Shown piece by piece: positions 1 through 9,318 of a stretch of 64,000 bases of DNA. Position 1 is the stretch's first letter, and every line of letters begins with the position of its first letter. Source of the stretch: Oceanobacillus alkalisoli. GTDB taxonomy: Bacteria; Bacillota; Bacilli; Bacillales; Amphibacillaceae. The position numbers were made by a program, and so were the translations under genes. Below the pieces are notes generated by a model that was not told the origin of the DNA, ran no database searches, and saw nothing but the letters and a program-made list of their open reading frames with translations. The stretch lies in the NCBI RefSeq assembly GCF_021556485.1, contig NZ_JAKGBW010000015.1, positions 40,956 to 104,955 on the forward strand. Direction: 5' to 3'.

Positions 1-27
1 AGCCGCGATACCTTTTAATAGCGTCAT
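1..27 (-). CDS. ptsI: PTS Enzyme I, first 9 codons only (window edge)
   Basis: An ATG at 27 overlaps the last base of the HPr stop codon (TAATG). The nine codons read MTLLKGIAA, which fits the amino terminus of Enzyme I (M-x-x-L-K-G-I-x-A). Enzyme I takes phosphate from phosphoenolpyruvate and passes it to HPr. The remainder lies outside the window, so the call rests on position behind ptsH and nine residues. Confidence 0.75.
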
Positions 28-293
28 TATTCTGCTAATCCTTCCTTACTCATTGTCTCTTCTAGTTTTTCCAATGCTGCTTGTTCATCGTCACCTTCAG
101 CACGAATGATAATTTCAGCGTCTTGGCCAATTCCGAGTGACATGATCCCCATGATGGATTTTAGGTTAACGGATTTTCCGTTGTATTCTAACTGAACGTC
201 TGATGTAAACTGTCCAGCAGCCTGTACTAAGGCTGATGCTGGACGTGCATGAATTCCTACTTTATCAATAACTGTAAACTTTTTTTCTACCAT
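27..293 (-). CDS. ptsH: Phosphocarrier protein HPr
   Basis: This 88-residue protein is full length for HPr, the small cytoplasmic carrier that moves phosphate from Enzyme I to the sugar-specific EIIA domains. His15 in GIHARPAS is the catalytic phosphorylation site. Ser46 in [11 protein letters not shown] is the regulatory site phosphorylated by HPr kinase; HPr-Ser46-P is the CcpA co-repressor in Firmicutes. It lies 38 bases behind bglA and overlaps ptsI by one base. The position downstream of a beta-glucoside operon is unusual, since Bacillus ptsHI normally follows ptsG. A paralogue dedicated to this operon cannot be excluded, but both regulatory sites argue for an ordinary HPr. Confidence 0.93.
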   Translation of the reverse strand: MVEKKFTVIDKVGIHARPASALVQAAGQFTSDVQLEYNGKSVNLKSIMGIMSLGIGQDAEIIIRAEGDDEQAALEKLEETMSKEGLAE

Positions 294-331
294 TTATCTC
301 ATCTCCAATATTTATTTATTAAAACTATAGC

Positions 332-1801
<1,470 letters not shown>

Positions 1802-1841
1802 TCATTTTATATTATTTATAATTAGCTGTCGTCTCTTAAAG

Positions 1842-3719
1842 TTATTTCACGACAGTTAATATGTCATCATCTAACCCAACATATCTTGATTTTTCTGGAA
1901 TAATATCTAAATAATCAGCTGTATTCGTAATAATGACAGGAGTTGTCGTTTGGTAACCCTCATTTTTAATTCCTTCAATATCAAAGGAAATTAACTTCTG
2001 TCCCTTTTTAATTGTTGCTTCTGCGTCAACATGCGCTTCAAAGTGTTTTCCATCCAATTGAACTGTGTCAAGGCCAATGTGAATTAATACTTCTACACCG
2101 TCCTCACTTTCTAAGCCAATCGCATGTTTCGTGGGGAAGAGGGTAACTACTTTCCCGTCAAATGGTGCGACAACAACGCCATCGCTCGGTTCAACTCCAA
2201 CACCTTTACCCATTGCTCCGCTTGAGAATACTGGGTCGTCCACATCTTCTAATGGAATCATTTCCCCTGCTAATGGAGTAGTTAACGTTACTCTTCCTTT
2301 TTCTTCCTTCTCGGTAATTGCAGGCGTTTCTTCCATTTTCATTTCTTCTTTTGTTTCTTCTGTTTCTACTTCTTTCTTTTTACCTTCTGTACCGAAGATA
2401 AATGCTAATATAGTTCCGATTGCAAAGGCAGTTCCAATCCCTATTGCGTAACCAACCATCGGTGAATAAGCCGGGATAGAAAATATACTGTTAAATACAA
2501 AGGTATAGAGCTTGACATTAAATAGCGCAACAATGATTCCGCCGACAGCACCGGAAATTAATACGAGCGGCATTAGTCTACGGTATCTTAAAATCAAGCC
2601 ATAGAGAGCGGGCTCTGTAACTCCGGCGAACAATCCAGATAATGTTGCTGCAAGGGATAAAGATCGTAAGTCTTTATTCTGTCTGGAACGGAGGAAAATA
2701 CCAAAGGCAATCCCGATCTGAGCAAATACCGCTGCTCCTGTGATTGGATTAATAATATCTCCGACATCGAAGTTATCAATCATGATTGGTACAACGCCCC
2801 AGTGTATTCCTAGAATAACGAGGAATGGCCAAGCACTTGCGATAATAAGTCCTGTCAGGATGGCTGAAAAGTCGGATAACCATAGAACTCCAGCTGCAAT
2901 ACCTGCACTTAAGTACTCACCAAACGGGCCAAATACGAGTGCGGTTAAAGGCACCATAACTAAAATCCCGATCATTGGCACAAAGAATAATTGAATCGTA
3001 TCTGGTGTATACCTTTTGATCAGTCGTTCAAGAGGCGCATAGATGGCCATCGCTAGTAAAAGCGGAAAAACTGTCGATGAATAATCGGAAACGATGAGCG
3101 GGATTCCTAGGAAGTCTACATCACCCGCGTACTCCATAAGGGCTGTAAAGCTAGGCGCCATTAACCCAGCGGCAATGGTACCACCGACAAAAGGATTGGC
3201 ATTTAAATGCCTCGCAGCCGAAATACCGATGAAGATAGGCAAGAAGTAAAATAGACCACCTGATGCCGCATCGAGTACTGCATATGTAGTGCCTTCCGCA
3301 TTAATCCAATTCAACATGGAAAGGACGGCAAGCAGTGCTTTGATCATCCCGGCACCTGCTAAGGCTGGAATAAGCGGTGTTAGGGTTCCGGAAATATATT
3401 TAAATATCTTAGAGACCACACCGGCTTTTTCCTGATCATCTCCACCATCCGTTTTCTCCGTATCTCCAGCTTGGATGTTGTGATGTTTCATAATTTCTGT
3501 ATAAACTTTACCCACTTTATTTCCGACAACGACCTGGTATTGGCCACCTTTTTCTACGACGGTCAGGACGTCCGGAATTTCCTGTAGCGCTTTGTTATCC
3601 GCCTTCTGGGAATCAGCAAGTGTAAAGCGCAACCTCGTCGCGCAGTGTACGAGAGAGTTTACATTTTCTTCACCCCCGACATGTTCAATGATTTTTTCTG
3701 CTAATTGTTTATTGTCCAC
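1842..3719 (-). CDS. bglP: PTS beta-glucoside-specific permease EIIBCA
   Basis: The protein imports and phosphorylates aryl-beta-glucosides. Domains run IIB (about 1-85, phospho-Cys26 in HCATRLRF), IIC membrane domain (about 100-450, about ten hydrophobic segments), an acidic linker rich in Glu and Lys, then IIA (about 490-625, active His in VLIHIGLDTVQL). A longer reading frame opens with GTG at 3728, but AAGGAG at 3730-3735 would be only one base from it. GTG at 3719 sits eight bases away and gives MDNKQLAEKI, a normal start for the family. A RAT/terminator lies directly upstream, so expression depends on LicT. Confidence 0.93.
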   Translation of the reverse strand: MDNKQLAEKIIEHVGGEENVNSLVHCATRLRFTLADSQKADNKALQEIPDVLTVVEKGGQYQVVVGNKVGKVYTEIMKHHNIQAGDTEKTDGGDDQEKAGVVSKIFKYISGTLTPLIPALAGAGMIKALLAVLSMLNWINAEGTTYAVLDAASGGLFYFLPIFIGISAARHLNANPFVGGTIAAGLMAPSFTALMEYAGDVDFLGIPLIVSDYSSTVFPLLLAMAIYAPLERLIKRYTPDTIQLFFVPMIGILVMVPLTALVFGPFGEYLSAGIAAGVLWLSDFSAILTGLIIASAWPFLVILGIHWGVVPIMIDNFDVGDIINPITGAAVFAQIGIAFGIFLRSRQNKDLRSLSLAATLSGLFAGVTEPALYGLILRYRRLMPLVLISGAVGGIIVALFNVKLYTFVFNSIFSIPAYSPMVGYAIGIGTAFAIGTILAFIFGTEGKKKEVETEETKEEMKMEETPAITEKEEKGRVTLTTPLAGEMIPLEDVDDPVFSSGAMGKGVGVEPSDGVVVAPFDGKVVTLFPTKHAIGLESEDGVEVLIHIGLDTVQLDGKHFEAHVDAEATIKKGQKLISFDIEGIKNEGYQTTTPVIITNTADYLDIIPEKSRYVGLDDDILTVVK

Positions 3720-3752
3720 GATATTCACTCCTTATTTTTTCAAAAATAAAAA

Positions 3753-3809
3753 CCTGGGAAAGATACATAAATCGACTTAAAATTAGTCTACTTATGTATC
3801 TTTCCCAGG
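3753..3809 (-). terminator. LicT-controlled leader terminator of bglP
   Basis: An 18-base-pair perfect inverted repeat (3753-3770 with 3792-3809) is followed on the minus strand by a U-rich run. Its first bases overlap the RAT at 3807-3836, so the two RNA folds are mutually exclusive. This is the standard BglG/LicT arrangement. Confidence 0.9.
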
Positions 3810-3836
3810 TTTTGCCTGCCTAACCAGTAACAATCC
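3807..3836 (-). promoter_or_regulatory. RAT antiterminator site before bglP
   Basis: On the minus strand the segment reads GGATTGTTACTGG, a short loop, then CAGGCAAAACCT, matching the ribonucleic antiterminator bound by LicT/BglG proteins. It overlaps the terminator stem by three bases. Bound LicT should stabilise this hairpin and let transcription run into bglP. Confidence 0.9.
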
Positions 3837-3842
3837 TGACTG

Positions 3843-4691
3843 TTAATTATTTTTTTCTCGGTGGGAGACGCGATGGATATGAATCATGAAATAAGTTGCT
3901 TCATCCTTCGTCATTTCCACTCCATATTGTCTATTTAAATAAGCTTGGACTTTCTGTGTACACGCATATGCTTCAGGATATTCGCTTTTTACTTGTTCAA
4001 ACAAGCTGCTTTCTCGATCATCTTTATGGAGCTCTTTTCGCAGCATCCGATAAGCAAAATAGCGTAAATGCGTAATAAATCTGCTGTAATTCATCGAATC
4101 CATATCAAATTCAATCCCAAAATGATATTTCACAATGTCTGTAATGTCCGTAACGATTTGCGTCATTGTCATCGTTTCTTCCATTCCAGTGTCACCTTGT
4201 TTGGCATTGAATAGATGGAGTGCAATCGATGCCGCCTCGTCCTCAGGGAGACGAATCCCCATTCTTTCCTCAATTAGGTCAAGAACGTTTCGTGCAATAT
4301 CGTACTCTTTTCGGTAAAACTTCCGCACTTCCCAAGCGAGCGGATTTTTAATTGGAAGTCCTTCCTTCGTTCGGGTAATGGCAAAGTCGATATGATCTGC
4401 AAGCGATAGGTAGAGCGAATCATTTAAATCAGTCTGCAGTTCTTTCATCGCAATATCGACAATATCTCTTGATATGACAAGGATCTCATGCGGAATTTCA
4501 TCGAGTAAGGCAGAGAACTTATCCGTGAAACCTTGCGAAGGTACGACAAACGTCTTTTCTATTTTTTCCATATCAATCGTGTCGCCAATTTTCTTTTGAA
4601 ACGCAAGACCTTTACCCATAACAACCATTTCAGTCTGGTTCGCATCTTCTGTCAAGGCGACATTGTTATTAAATACTTTCTTTATTTTCAC
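3843..4691 (-). CDS. licT: BglG-family transcription antiterminator
   Basis: A 282-residue RNA-binding antiterminator. The amino-terminal CAT domain (about 1-55) has KKVFNNNVAL and VVMGKGLAFQKK; two PRD domains follow, with conserved histidines in LADHIDFA, ALHLFNAK, ITHLRYF and MIHIHRV that PTS proteins phosphorylate. A longer frame opens at 4733, but that ATG lies inside the leader terminator, so it would be absent as a functional start. The GTG at 4691 gives MKIKKVFNNNV, the normal family start, with AGGA about 11 bases upstream. The protein should act on the two RAT sites here and autoregulate. Confidence 0.92.
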   Translation of the reverse strand: MKIKKVFNNNVALTEDANQTEMVVMGKGLAFQKKIGDTIDMEKIEKTFVVPSQGFTDKFSALLDEIPHEILVISRDIVDIAMKELQTDLNDSLYLSLADHIDFAITRTKEGLPIKNPLAWEVRKFYRKEYDIARNVLDLIEERMGIRLPEDEAASIALHLFNAKQGDTGMEETMTMTQIVTDITDIVKYHFGIEFDMDSMNYSRFITHLRYFAYRMLRKELHKDDRESSLFEQVKSEYPEAYACTQKVQAYLNRQYGVEMTKDEATYFMIHIHRVSHREKNN

Positions 4692-4724
4692 AGTGATCAC
4701 TGTCCTAAATGAAGTATTAAAAAA

Positions 4725-4776
4725 CCCGAACAAGTTGAAATGGGGACACTTCGCCCCTTATTCTAACTCGTTCAGG
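4725..4776 (-). terminator. LicT-controlled leader terminator of licT
   Basis: Arms 4725-4736 and 4765-4776 pair over 12 positions on the minus-strand RNA, two of them G-U, and a U run follows. The stem start overlaps the RAT at 4774-4802. It shows licT is itself subject to antitermination. Confidence 0.85.
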
Positions 4777-4802
4777 TTTTGCCTGCTAGCCAGTAACAAT
4801 CC
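4774..4802 (-). promoter_or_regulatory. RAT antiterminator site before licT
   Basis: The minus strand reads GGATTGTTACTGG then CAGGCAAAACCT, nearly identical to the copy before bglP. It competes with the adjacent terminator. Confidence 0.88.
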
Positions 4803-4815
4803 TAGAACTATTTCC

Positions 4816-4844
4816 ATTATAGGTGTTTGCGCTTTCTAATGCAA
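4816..4844 (-). promoter_or_regulatory. licT-bgl operon promoter with embedded cre site
   Basis: On the minus strand TTGCAT (4839-4844) and TATAAT (4816-4821) are spaced by 17 bases, a sigma-A promoter. Between them lies TAGAAAGCGCAAACA (4824-4838), one mismatch from the CcpA cre consensus WTGNAARCGNWWWCA. Carbon catabolite repression by CcpA occluding the promoter is inferred. Confidence 0.8.
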
Positions 4845-4960
4845 GTGGTAGAGTTTACCGTTTTCTTTATTACAGTAGATGATTGAGATTTTGACAAAAT
4901 AGCTGTTTATTTATTCCGGATAATGATATATACTAAACCTGATAATGTTCGTAAATTGTG

Positions 4961-4980
4961 TATTATTTATATAAATAATA
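4961..4980. promoter_or_regulatory. 20-base perfect palindrome in the licT/MFS intergenic region
   Basis: TATTATTTATATAAATAATA is its own reverse complement. It lies about 104 bases before the MFS transporter start in the 390-base gap between divergent genes. It could be an operator for the transporter; no regulator is assignable. The rest of the gap is AT-rich with no gene. Confidence 0.4.
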
Positions 4981-5083
4981 ACATTTTTTGATTTTTATTA
5001 ACTAAAACACAAACATAGAGTTGTTAAGTAATTCAAACATACGCCTTTTATTTCTGAGGCGAATTTGTGAACGGAGGTTAGAG

Positions 5084-6352
5084 GTGGATATTTTTAATAA
5101 CAAATGGTTTCGTGCTGTACTTCCGGCATTACTCATTCATTGCAGCATCGGTACGGTGTATTGTTGGTCATTATTTAAAGCAGATATTGCCGTCTTTATT
5201 GGAAAATCTGTCGGTGAGGTGGAGTGGGCATTTAGTTTAGCCATTTTTGTTCTTGGGATATCGGCGGCTTTTGGCGGGAAATTAGTTGAAAAAGATATCC
5301 ATAAATCATCATTGCTTTCCGCATTGTTTTTTGTTGCAGGAATGGTTGGGACAGGTTTCTTTATTTATGAAAAGTCCTTGTTCGGTATTTACTTTTCTTA
5401 CGGAATTGTGATGGGAATTGGCCTTGGTATCGGATATTTAACTCCGGTAAAAACATTAATGCTATGGTTTCAGGAACAGAAAGGTTTAGCGACGGGGCTT
5501 GCGGTGGCAGGCTTTGGCTTAGCAAAGGTGATAGCAAGTCCGTTAATGGAAAAGTTACTTGGAGCAAGGACAGATGAAGGCCTGCTTGTGAATCCTACAA
5601 ACATTTACATGATGTTTTATATTTTGGCAGGTATTTATTTCGTGATGATGGTTATCGGGCATCTTGCATTAAAGAAACCAGCAGGATATGAAAAAGAAAG
5701 CGCACAGACTGAGGGATTCCGTTATATAAAAGTGTTGACAAATAAAACATTTATCGGAATTTGGCTCATGTTTTATATCAATATTACAGCGGGACTTGCC
5801 CTGATTGCACAGGAAAAAGGAATGTTAGCTTTCATCAGTTTCGGTGCGATTGGTCTAGTTAGTTCGTTAACCGCGGTATTTAATGCCGGGGGCAGGATTG
5901 TCTTTTCCGCTTGGGGAGACCGGGTGAAGGACAGGAATTCCATTTATAAAATCATTTATGCTTCATCGATTGCCATTATTTTACTAGCAGTCGGGATGGA
6001 TGCGATGAATCATTCAATCTCAATCCTGGTTATTGCTGTTCTTTGTATTGTGAATGCAGGTTATGGCGGTGGATTCTCATCCTTACCACCATTGTTATCA
6101 GACAGGTTCGGGTTAGATAGTATATCTACTGTTCATGGATTAACCTTGTCGGCATGGGCGTTTGCCGGGCTTACGGGTAATCAATTAAGTGCCTTTGTGC
6201 TGGAAAAGACAGGGTCGTTTGATGCGGTGCTGTATGTCGTGATGGCGATGTTTTCTATTGGGGCATTGATTAGTATTTTCGTAGTGAAGCCTGAACAGGT
6301 GCAGTTGGATAGTAAGAAGACGAAACATGAGGAAGAGGTTACGGCGAGTTAA
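5084..6352 (+). CDS. MFS transporter, OFA (oxalate/formate antiporter-like) family
   Basis: A 422-residue integral membrane protein with about twelve hydrophobic segments. The amino-terminal pattern (NKWFRAVLPALLIHCSIGTVYCWSLF) and VGEVEWAFSLAIFVLGISAAFGG place it in the OFA branch of the major facilitator superfamily, which exchanges small organic anions; its substrate is unknown. The frame is open from ATG 5021, but GGAGG at 5073-5077 is six bases from GTG 5084, and the upstream residues are arginine-rich and unlike the family, so 5084 is chosen. It stands alone and ends in a terminator at 6371. Confidence 0.83.
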   Translation: MDIFNNKWFRAVLPALLIHCSIGTVYCWSLFKADIAVFIGKSVGEVEWAFSLAIFVLGISAAFGGKLVEKDIHKSSLLSALFFVAGMVGTGFFIYEKSLFGIYFSYGIVMGIGLGIGYLTPVKTLMLWFQEQKGLATGLAVAGFGLAKVIASPLMEKLLGARTDEGLLVNPTNIYMMFYILAGIYFVMMVIGHLALKKPAGYEKESAQTEGFRYIKVLTNKTFIGIWLMFYINITAGLALIAQEKGMLAFISFGAIGLVSSLTAVFNAGGRIVFSAWGDRVKDRNSIYKIIYASSIAIILLAVGMDAMNHSISILVIAVLCIVNAGYGGGFSSLPPLLSDRFGLDSISTVHGLTLSAWAFAGLTGNQLSAFVLEKTGSFDAVLYVVMAMFSIGALISIFVVKPEQVQLDSKKTKHEEEVTAS

Positions 6353-6370
6353 ATGTATGTAGATGAAGAT

Positions 6371-6401
6371 GGATGCCTCGGTTAGACGGGCATCCTTTTT
6401 T
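6371..6401 (+). terminator. Rho-independent terminator after the MFS gene
   Basis: GGATGCC (6371-6377) pairs with GGCATCC (6389-6395) followed by six T. It also lies between two convergent genes. Confidence 0.85.
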
Positions 6402-7053
6402 GCTGTTCTTTTGTTTTAGAAAAGAGTTTTCTATTAAAGAAAAAGTAACAAATCTGAAACCAAAAAATCGCAGCAAATGTAGCCGCTAAGACATCTGTGA
6501 AATAATGCAAGCCAATCATAATCCGGCTTAGACACACAAGTACGGGCAGGACAATTAATAAGATAACCATGCTTGCTTTCCACGTGCGTGATTTTACGAA
6601 ATGAACAGCTAGAAAGATTAATAGAAGAGATAGAAGAACAATCCGCATCGAGTGACCACTTGGAAAACTATAAGAAGTCACATCAAGCGAATGGCCGAAC
6701 ACTTCCAGGTCTCTTGATTCTCCAGGTCTGCCGCGCTGAATCGTCCTTTTTAAAGCTAAATTGATGAAAAGGCCACCGAATGTAACAACAAGTGAAAATA
6801 AGGCATAGCTCCACAGCCGTTTGAACGCAAGAATAGCTGCGATAATGAAAGTAATAATTAAAATCATTTCACCGGATCCAATATCTGTAAGACCCTCCAT
6901 TATTGAAAAGATACCTGATGATTCGTATGCTGTCAGCCATGCATAGATGGCTTCGTCCATATGTATAAACTGCTCTCTGAATATCGCAAGGAGCAAGAAT
7001 AGCACGAAACTGCTAATGATAATTGTTGTTTGTTTTGATGCCGATAGAGTCAT
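6382..7053 (-). CDS. PAP2-family membrane phosphatase
   Basis: A 223-residue protein with about six membrane segments. The three motifs of the PAP2/acid phosphatase superfamily are in order: KRTIQRGRP, SFPSGHSM and RIMIGLHYFTDVLA, with the catalytic histidines in PSGH and LHYFTD. Members dephosphorylate lipid phosphates such as undecaprenyl pyrophosphate or phosphatidylglycerol phosphate at the outer membrane face. The substrate cannot be told. The ribosome site is weak (AGCAGG). Confidence 0.85.
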   Translation of the reverse strand: MTLSASKQTTIIISSFVLFLLLAIFREQFIHMDEAIYAWLTAYESSGIFSIMEGLTDIGSGEMILIITFIIAAILAFKRLWSYALFSLVVTFGGLFINLALKRTIQRGRPGESRDLEVFGHSLDVTSYSFPSGHSMRIVLLSLLLIFLAVHFVKSRTWKASMVILLIVLPVLVCLSRIMIGLHYFTDVLAATFAAIFWFQICYFFFNRKLFSKTKEQQKRMPV

Positions 7054-7245
7054 AAGTATGCCTGCTTTCTAATTGGATAAAGGATTAGTATACCATTTGC
7101 GGGGGTGTCTGCCAAATGAATCTTAGGTACATAATTTGTCGAATTTTTACGATGAAAAGATGGATAATCAAGAAGGAATTAACGATTGAAAAGTTGTATT
7201 GATATAAGTAACAGATTAAATAGACATGAATGGAGGATGGGTATC

Positions 7246-7833
7246 ATGAACAGTGATAATAAATGGTTTCCGGTTGCGAGTGTCTCCGAACAAGTGAATA
7301 TACCTCCAGAAACAGTAAGAAGATATGCAAGACAGTACAGAGATTTCTTGACTATAAAAAGAGGTGAGAAAAAGGCATATCTCATCCATGAAAGTTCGTT
7401 TGCAACGATAAAGGAAATCCGCTCCTTATTAGAACAAGGTCATCAGCATGGACAGGTGAAGCACTTGTTAGATGATACAGCTGATTCTCATGTACCGGCG
7501 AAAAGAGCGGAAACAGAAGAGTCTTTGGTAAACGAGCCCCCAATTCATAAAGAGATGATGGAGGAGCTACAGAATTTGGGGGAACAGAATCAACAGTTGT
7601 TAGCGATGCTGCATCATATGCATGAGCGGATGAATGGGTATGAAGAGCTACTATTACAGCAGCATAGCTTTCCAAGTGAACAGATGGATGAACAGGAGAA
7701 GGAGCAAAGGGATTATGAACGGAAGCGGGATGAGTACTTAATGAAAGCGATGAATGACATGCAGGAGAAGAAGAGGGAAAGTGTCAGCACGAAAGAGAGA
7801 ACGAGGATTTTCACAAGGTTGTTTAAAAAGTAA
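7246..7833 (+). CDS. MerR-like helix-turn-helix protein with coiled-coil tail
   Basis: A 195-residue protein with an amino-terminal MerR-type HTH (about residues 8-60: PVASVSEQVNIPPETVRRYARQ) and a following segment typical of small plasmid- or chromosome-organising regulators. The carboxy half is a charged heptad-like helix (about 100-185) ending in ERKRDEYLMKAMNDMQEKKR, which resembles the DUF3967-type tail. GGAGG at 7232-7236 is nine bases from ATG 7246; earlier in-frame ATGs lack a site. Function and targets are unknown. It is probably not co-transcribed with its neighbours' products in any obvious pathway. Confidence 0.65.
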   Translation: MNSDNKWFPVASVSEQVNIPPETVRRYARQYRDFLTIKRGEKKAYLIHESSFATIKEIRSLLEQGHQHGQVKHLLDDTADSHVPAKRAETEESLVNEPPIHKEMMEELQNLGEQNQQLLAMLHHMHERMNGYEELLLQQHSFPSEQMDEQEKEQRDYERKRDEYLMKAMNDMQEKKRESVSTKERTRIFTRLFKK

Positions 7834-7876
7834 TTAGAATGATGATCAAATATTTTCATAAGAGGAGCTATAATGA

Positions 7877-8845
7877 ATGAATAAAAAGTTGGCAGTGAAA
7901 GTGGTAGATTTGCAAGGTGACTATTTTCAAGTTGGAAAAATGCAAGGGAAAGAGATCAAGCAGACTTCCCTATTGGAACAAATGAAACAACTATGGAAAG
8001 TAAACGAAACTCCGAATATACGAAAAGCTGAACGACTATTAAGAAAGTTTTCTCCCAACTTGCTGGCGGAAATAAAAGGTCTTGCAGATGGGCTAGAGGT
8101 GGATATGGATATGGCACTTCTATTTAGTGGCTATGATGTTGTATTACCTAAGATGGGATGCACGAGTTTAGTAACAAATGGAATGTACATCCGTAATTAT
8201 GACTTTAGTCCGCAATTGTATGATGCAAGACTTGTATTTACAAACCCAACGAATGGTTACAGAAGTGTAGGCTTCAGTCAGCAAATTATCGGTCGATTGG
8301 ATGGAATGAATGAAAAGGGTCTAGTTGTTGGTTTGCATTTTGTCAATAATGAGGAGCGGGCAGAGGGATTTATTTCGACAACGATTGTCAGAATGTTATT
8401 GGAACAGTGTGCCGATATAGAAGAGGCAACGACCTTAATCCAACGCATTCCCCATGGTTATTGTTACAACTATTCCATTACAGACCGAAGTGGTAGAAGC
8501 ATCAAAGTGGAGGCGACGCCAGATAAACAAATCATTACAGAAGCTGTACCTCTTGTGTGCACCAACCATTTTGAATCCGAATCGCTACAGATTAAAAATG
8601 GTAGTAAAATACAGTTGCAGGGGTCTACCGCCCGTCAAACGTATGTAAACGATCTACTTCAGAAAAATCCTGCTATAGCGGAATGGTATGATCATTTCAA
8701 TAGGGAGGATTCACCCCTATTTTCCCATAATTATGATGAATTTTTTGGAACGTTGCATACGGTCATTTATTCTCCAAAAGACTTGGAAATAACAGTGGGG
8801 ATCGGTGGTAATGCTAAACCAACGAAATATTCGATTCGCTATTAG
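7877..8845 (+). CDS. C45/AAT-family linear amide C-N hydrolase
   Basis: A 322-residue Ntn-hydrolase-like protein. GCTSLV (Cys at about residue 95) followed by IRNYDFSP is the nucleophile region of the acyl-CoA:6-aminopenicillanate acyltransferase/peptidase C45 group, whose members become active by self-cleavage before Cys. GRLDGMNEKGLVVGLHFV and TNHF downstream agree. Members cleave or transfer acyl amides; the natural substrate in Bacillaceae is generally unknown. No signal peptide is seen. Spacing from the preceding gene is 43 bases, with GAGGAG 8 bases before ATG. Confidence 0.78.
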   Translation: MNKKLAVKVVDLQGDYFQVGKMQGKEIKQTSLLEQMKQLWKVNETPNIRKAERLLRKFSPNLLAEIKGLADGLEVDMDMALLFSGYDVVLPKMGCTSLVTNGMYIRNYDFSPQLYDARLVFTNPTNGYRSVGFSQQIIGRLDGMNEKGLVVGLHFVNNEERAEGFISTTIVRMLLEQCADIEEATTLIQRIPHGYCYNYSITDRSGRSIKVEATPDKQIITEAVPLVCTNHFESESLQIKNGSKIQLQGSTARQTYVNDLLQKNPAIAEWYDHFNREDSPLFSHNYDEFFGTLHTVIYSPKDLEITVGIGGNAKPTKYSIRY

Positions 8846-8899
8846 GAGTGCAGGCTTGGATTTGTATGAAGTAAAGGAGCATAAGTTGATTCTAATGCT

Positions 8900-8935
8900 A
8901 GTAGTGCCTAGCATATCTTGATACTAGGCACTACT
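8900..8935 (+). terminator. Terminator after the C45 hydrolase
   Basis: AGTAGTGCCTAG (8900-8911) pairs perfectly with CTAGGCACTACT (8924-8935), then a T-rich stretch. Confidence 0.75.
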
Positions 8936-8949
8936 TCTATTTTATTCGG

Positions 8950-9124
8950 CTATTCTTCCGAGCTTAGTACCATATTCTCTGTCCACTTTAAGATTTCTTC
9001 TTCATCTACACTAGGATCTTGTAATAGAAGTGAGTAGCGTAACTTCTCTCACCAAATGATCACGCATAATCCGAGCAATTTCATAATCTACTTCTACAGT
9101 GAGAATTTTAATTTCTTCTGTCAT
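8950..9124 (-). pseudogene. Small acidic ORF broken by a frameshift
   Basis: On the minus strand ATG at 9124 reads MTEEIKILTVEVDYEIARIMRDHLV, then the frame shifts; the next frame continues EKLRYSLLLQDPSVDEEE and ILKWTENMVLSSEE to a TAG at 8950. Joined, they make about 57 residues of coherent, acidic, helix-like composition, which suggests one small gene with a single-base indel near 9050. A GGGGGAG lies just before the start. It is not recognised. A sequencing error would give the same picture. Confidence 0.4.
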
Positions 9125-9203
9125 GACTCCCCCGCCCTTCTCTGACTACAGTATAAATCACGGTACAATAACTCAATTAAAAGTTTATAAATAAATCAAG
9201 AAC

Positions 9204-9229
9204 ACTCGTGACTTCATTCAGTCATGAGT
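9204..9229 (+). repeat. Left-end hairpin of the TnpB element
   Basis: ACTCGTGACT pairs with AGTCATGAGT across a six-base loop with one G-T pair. It matches the right-end hairpin stem. Confidence 0.65.
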
Positions 9230-9318
9230 AAATTGATTTGTTTTGACGCTTCCGGACTTTTTATATTTACACAGGAACGAATGTTCTGTTTACTGATAAG
9301 TAAAGGGAGGTGAGTGTA

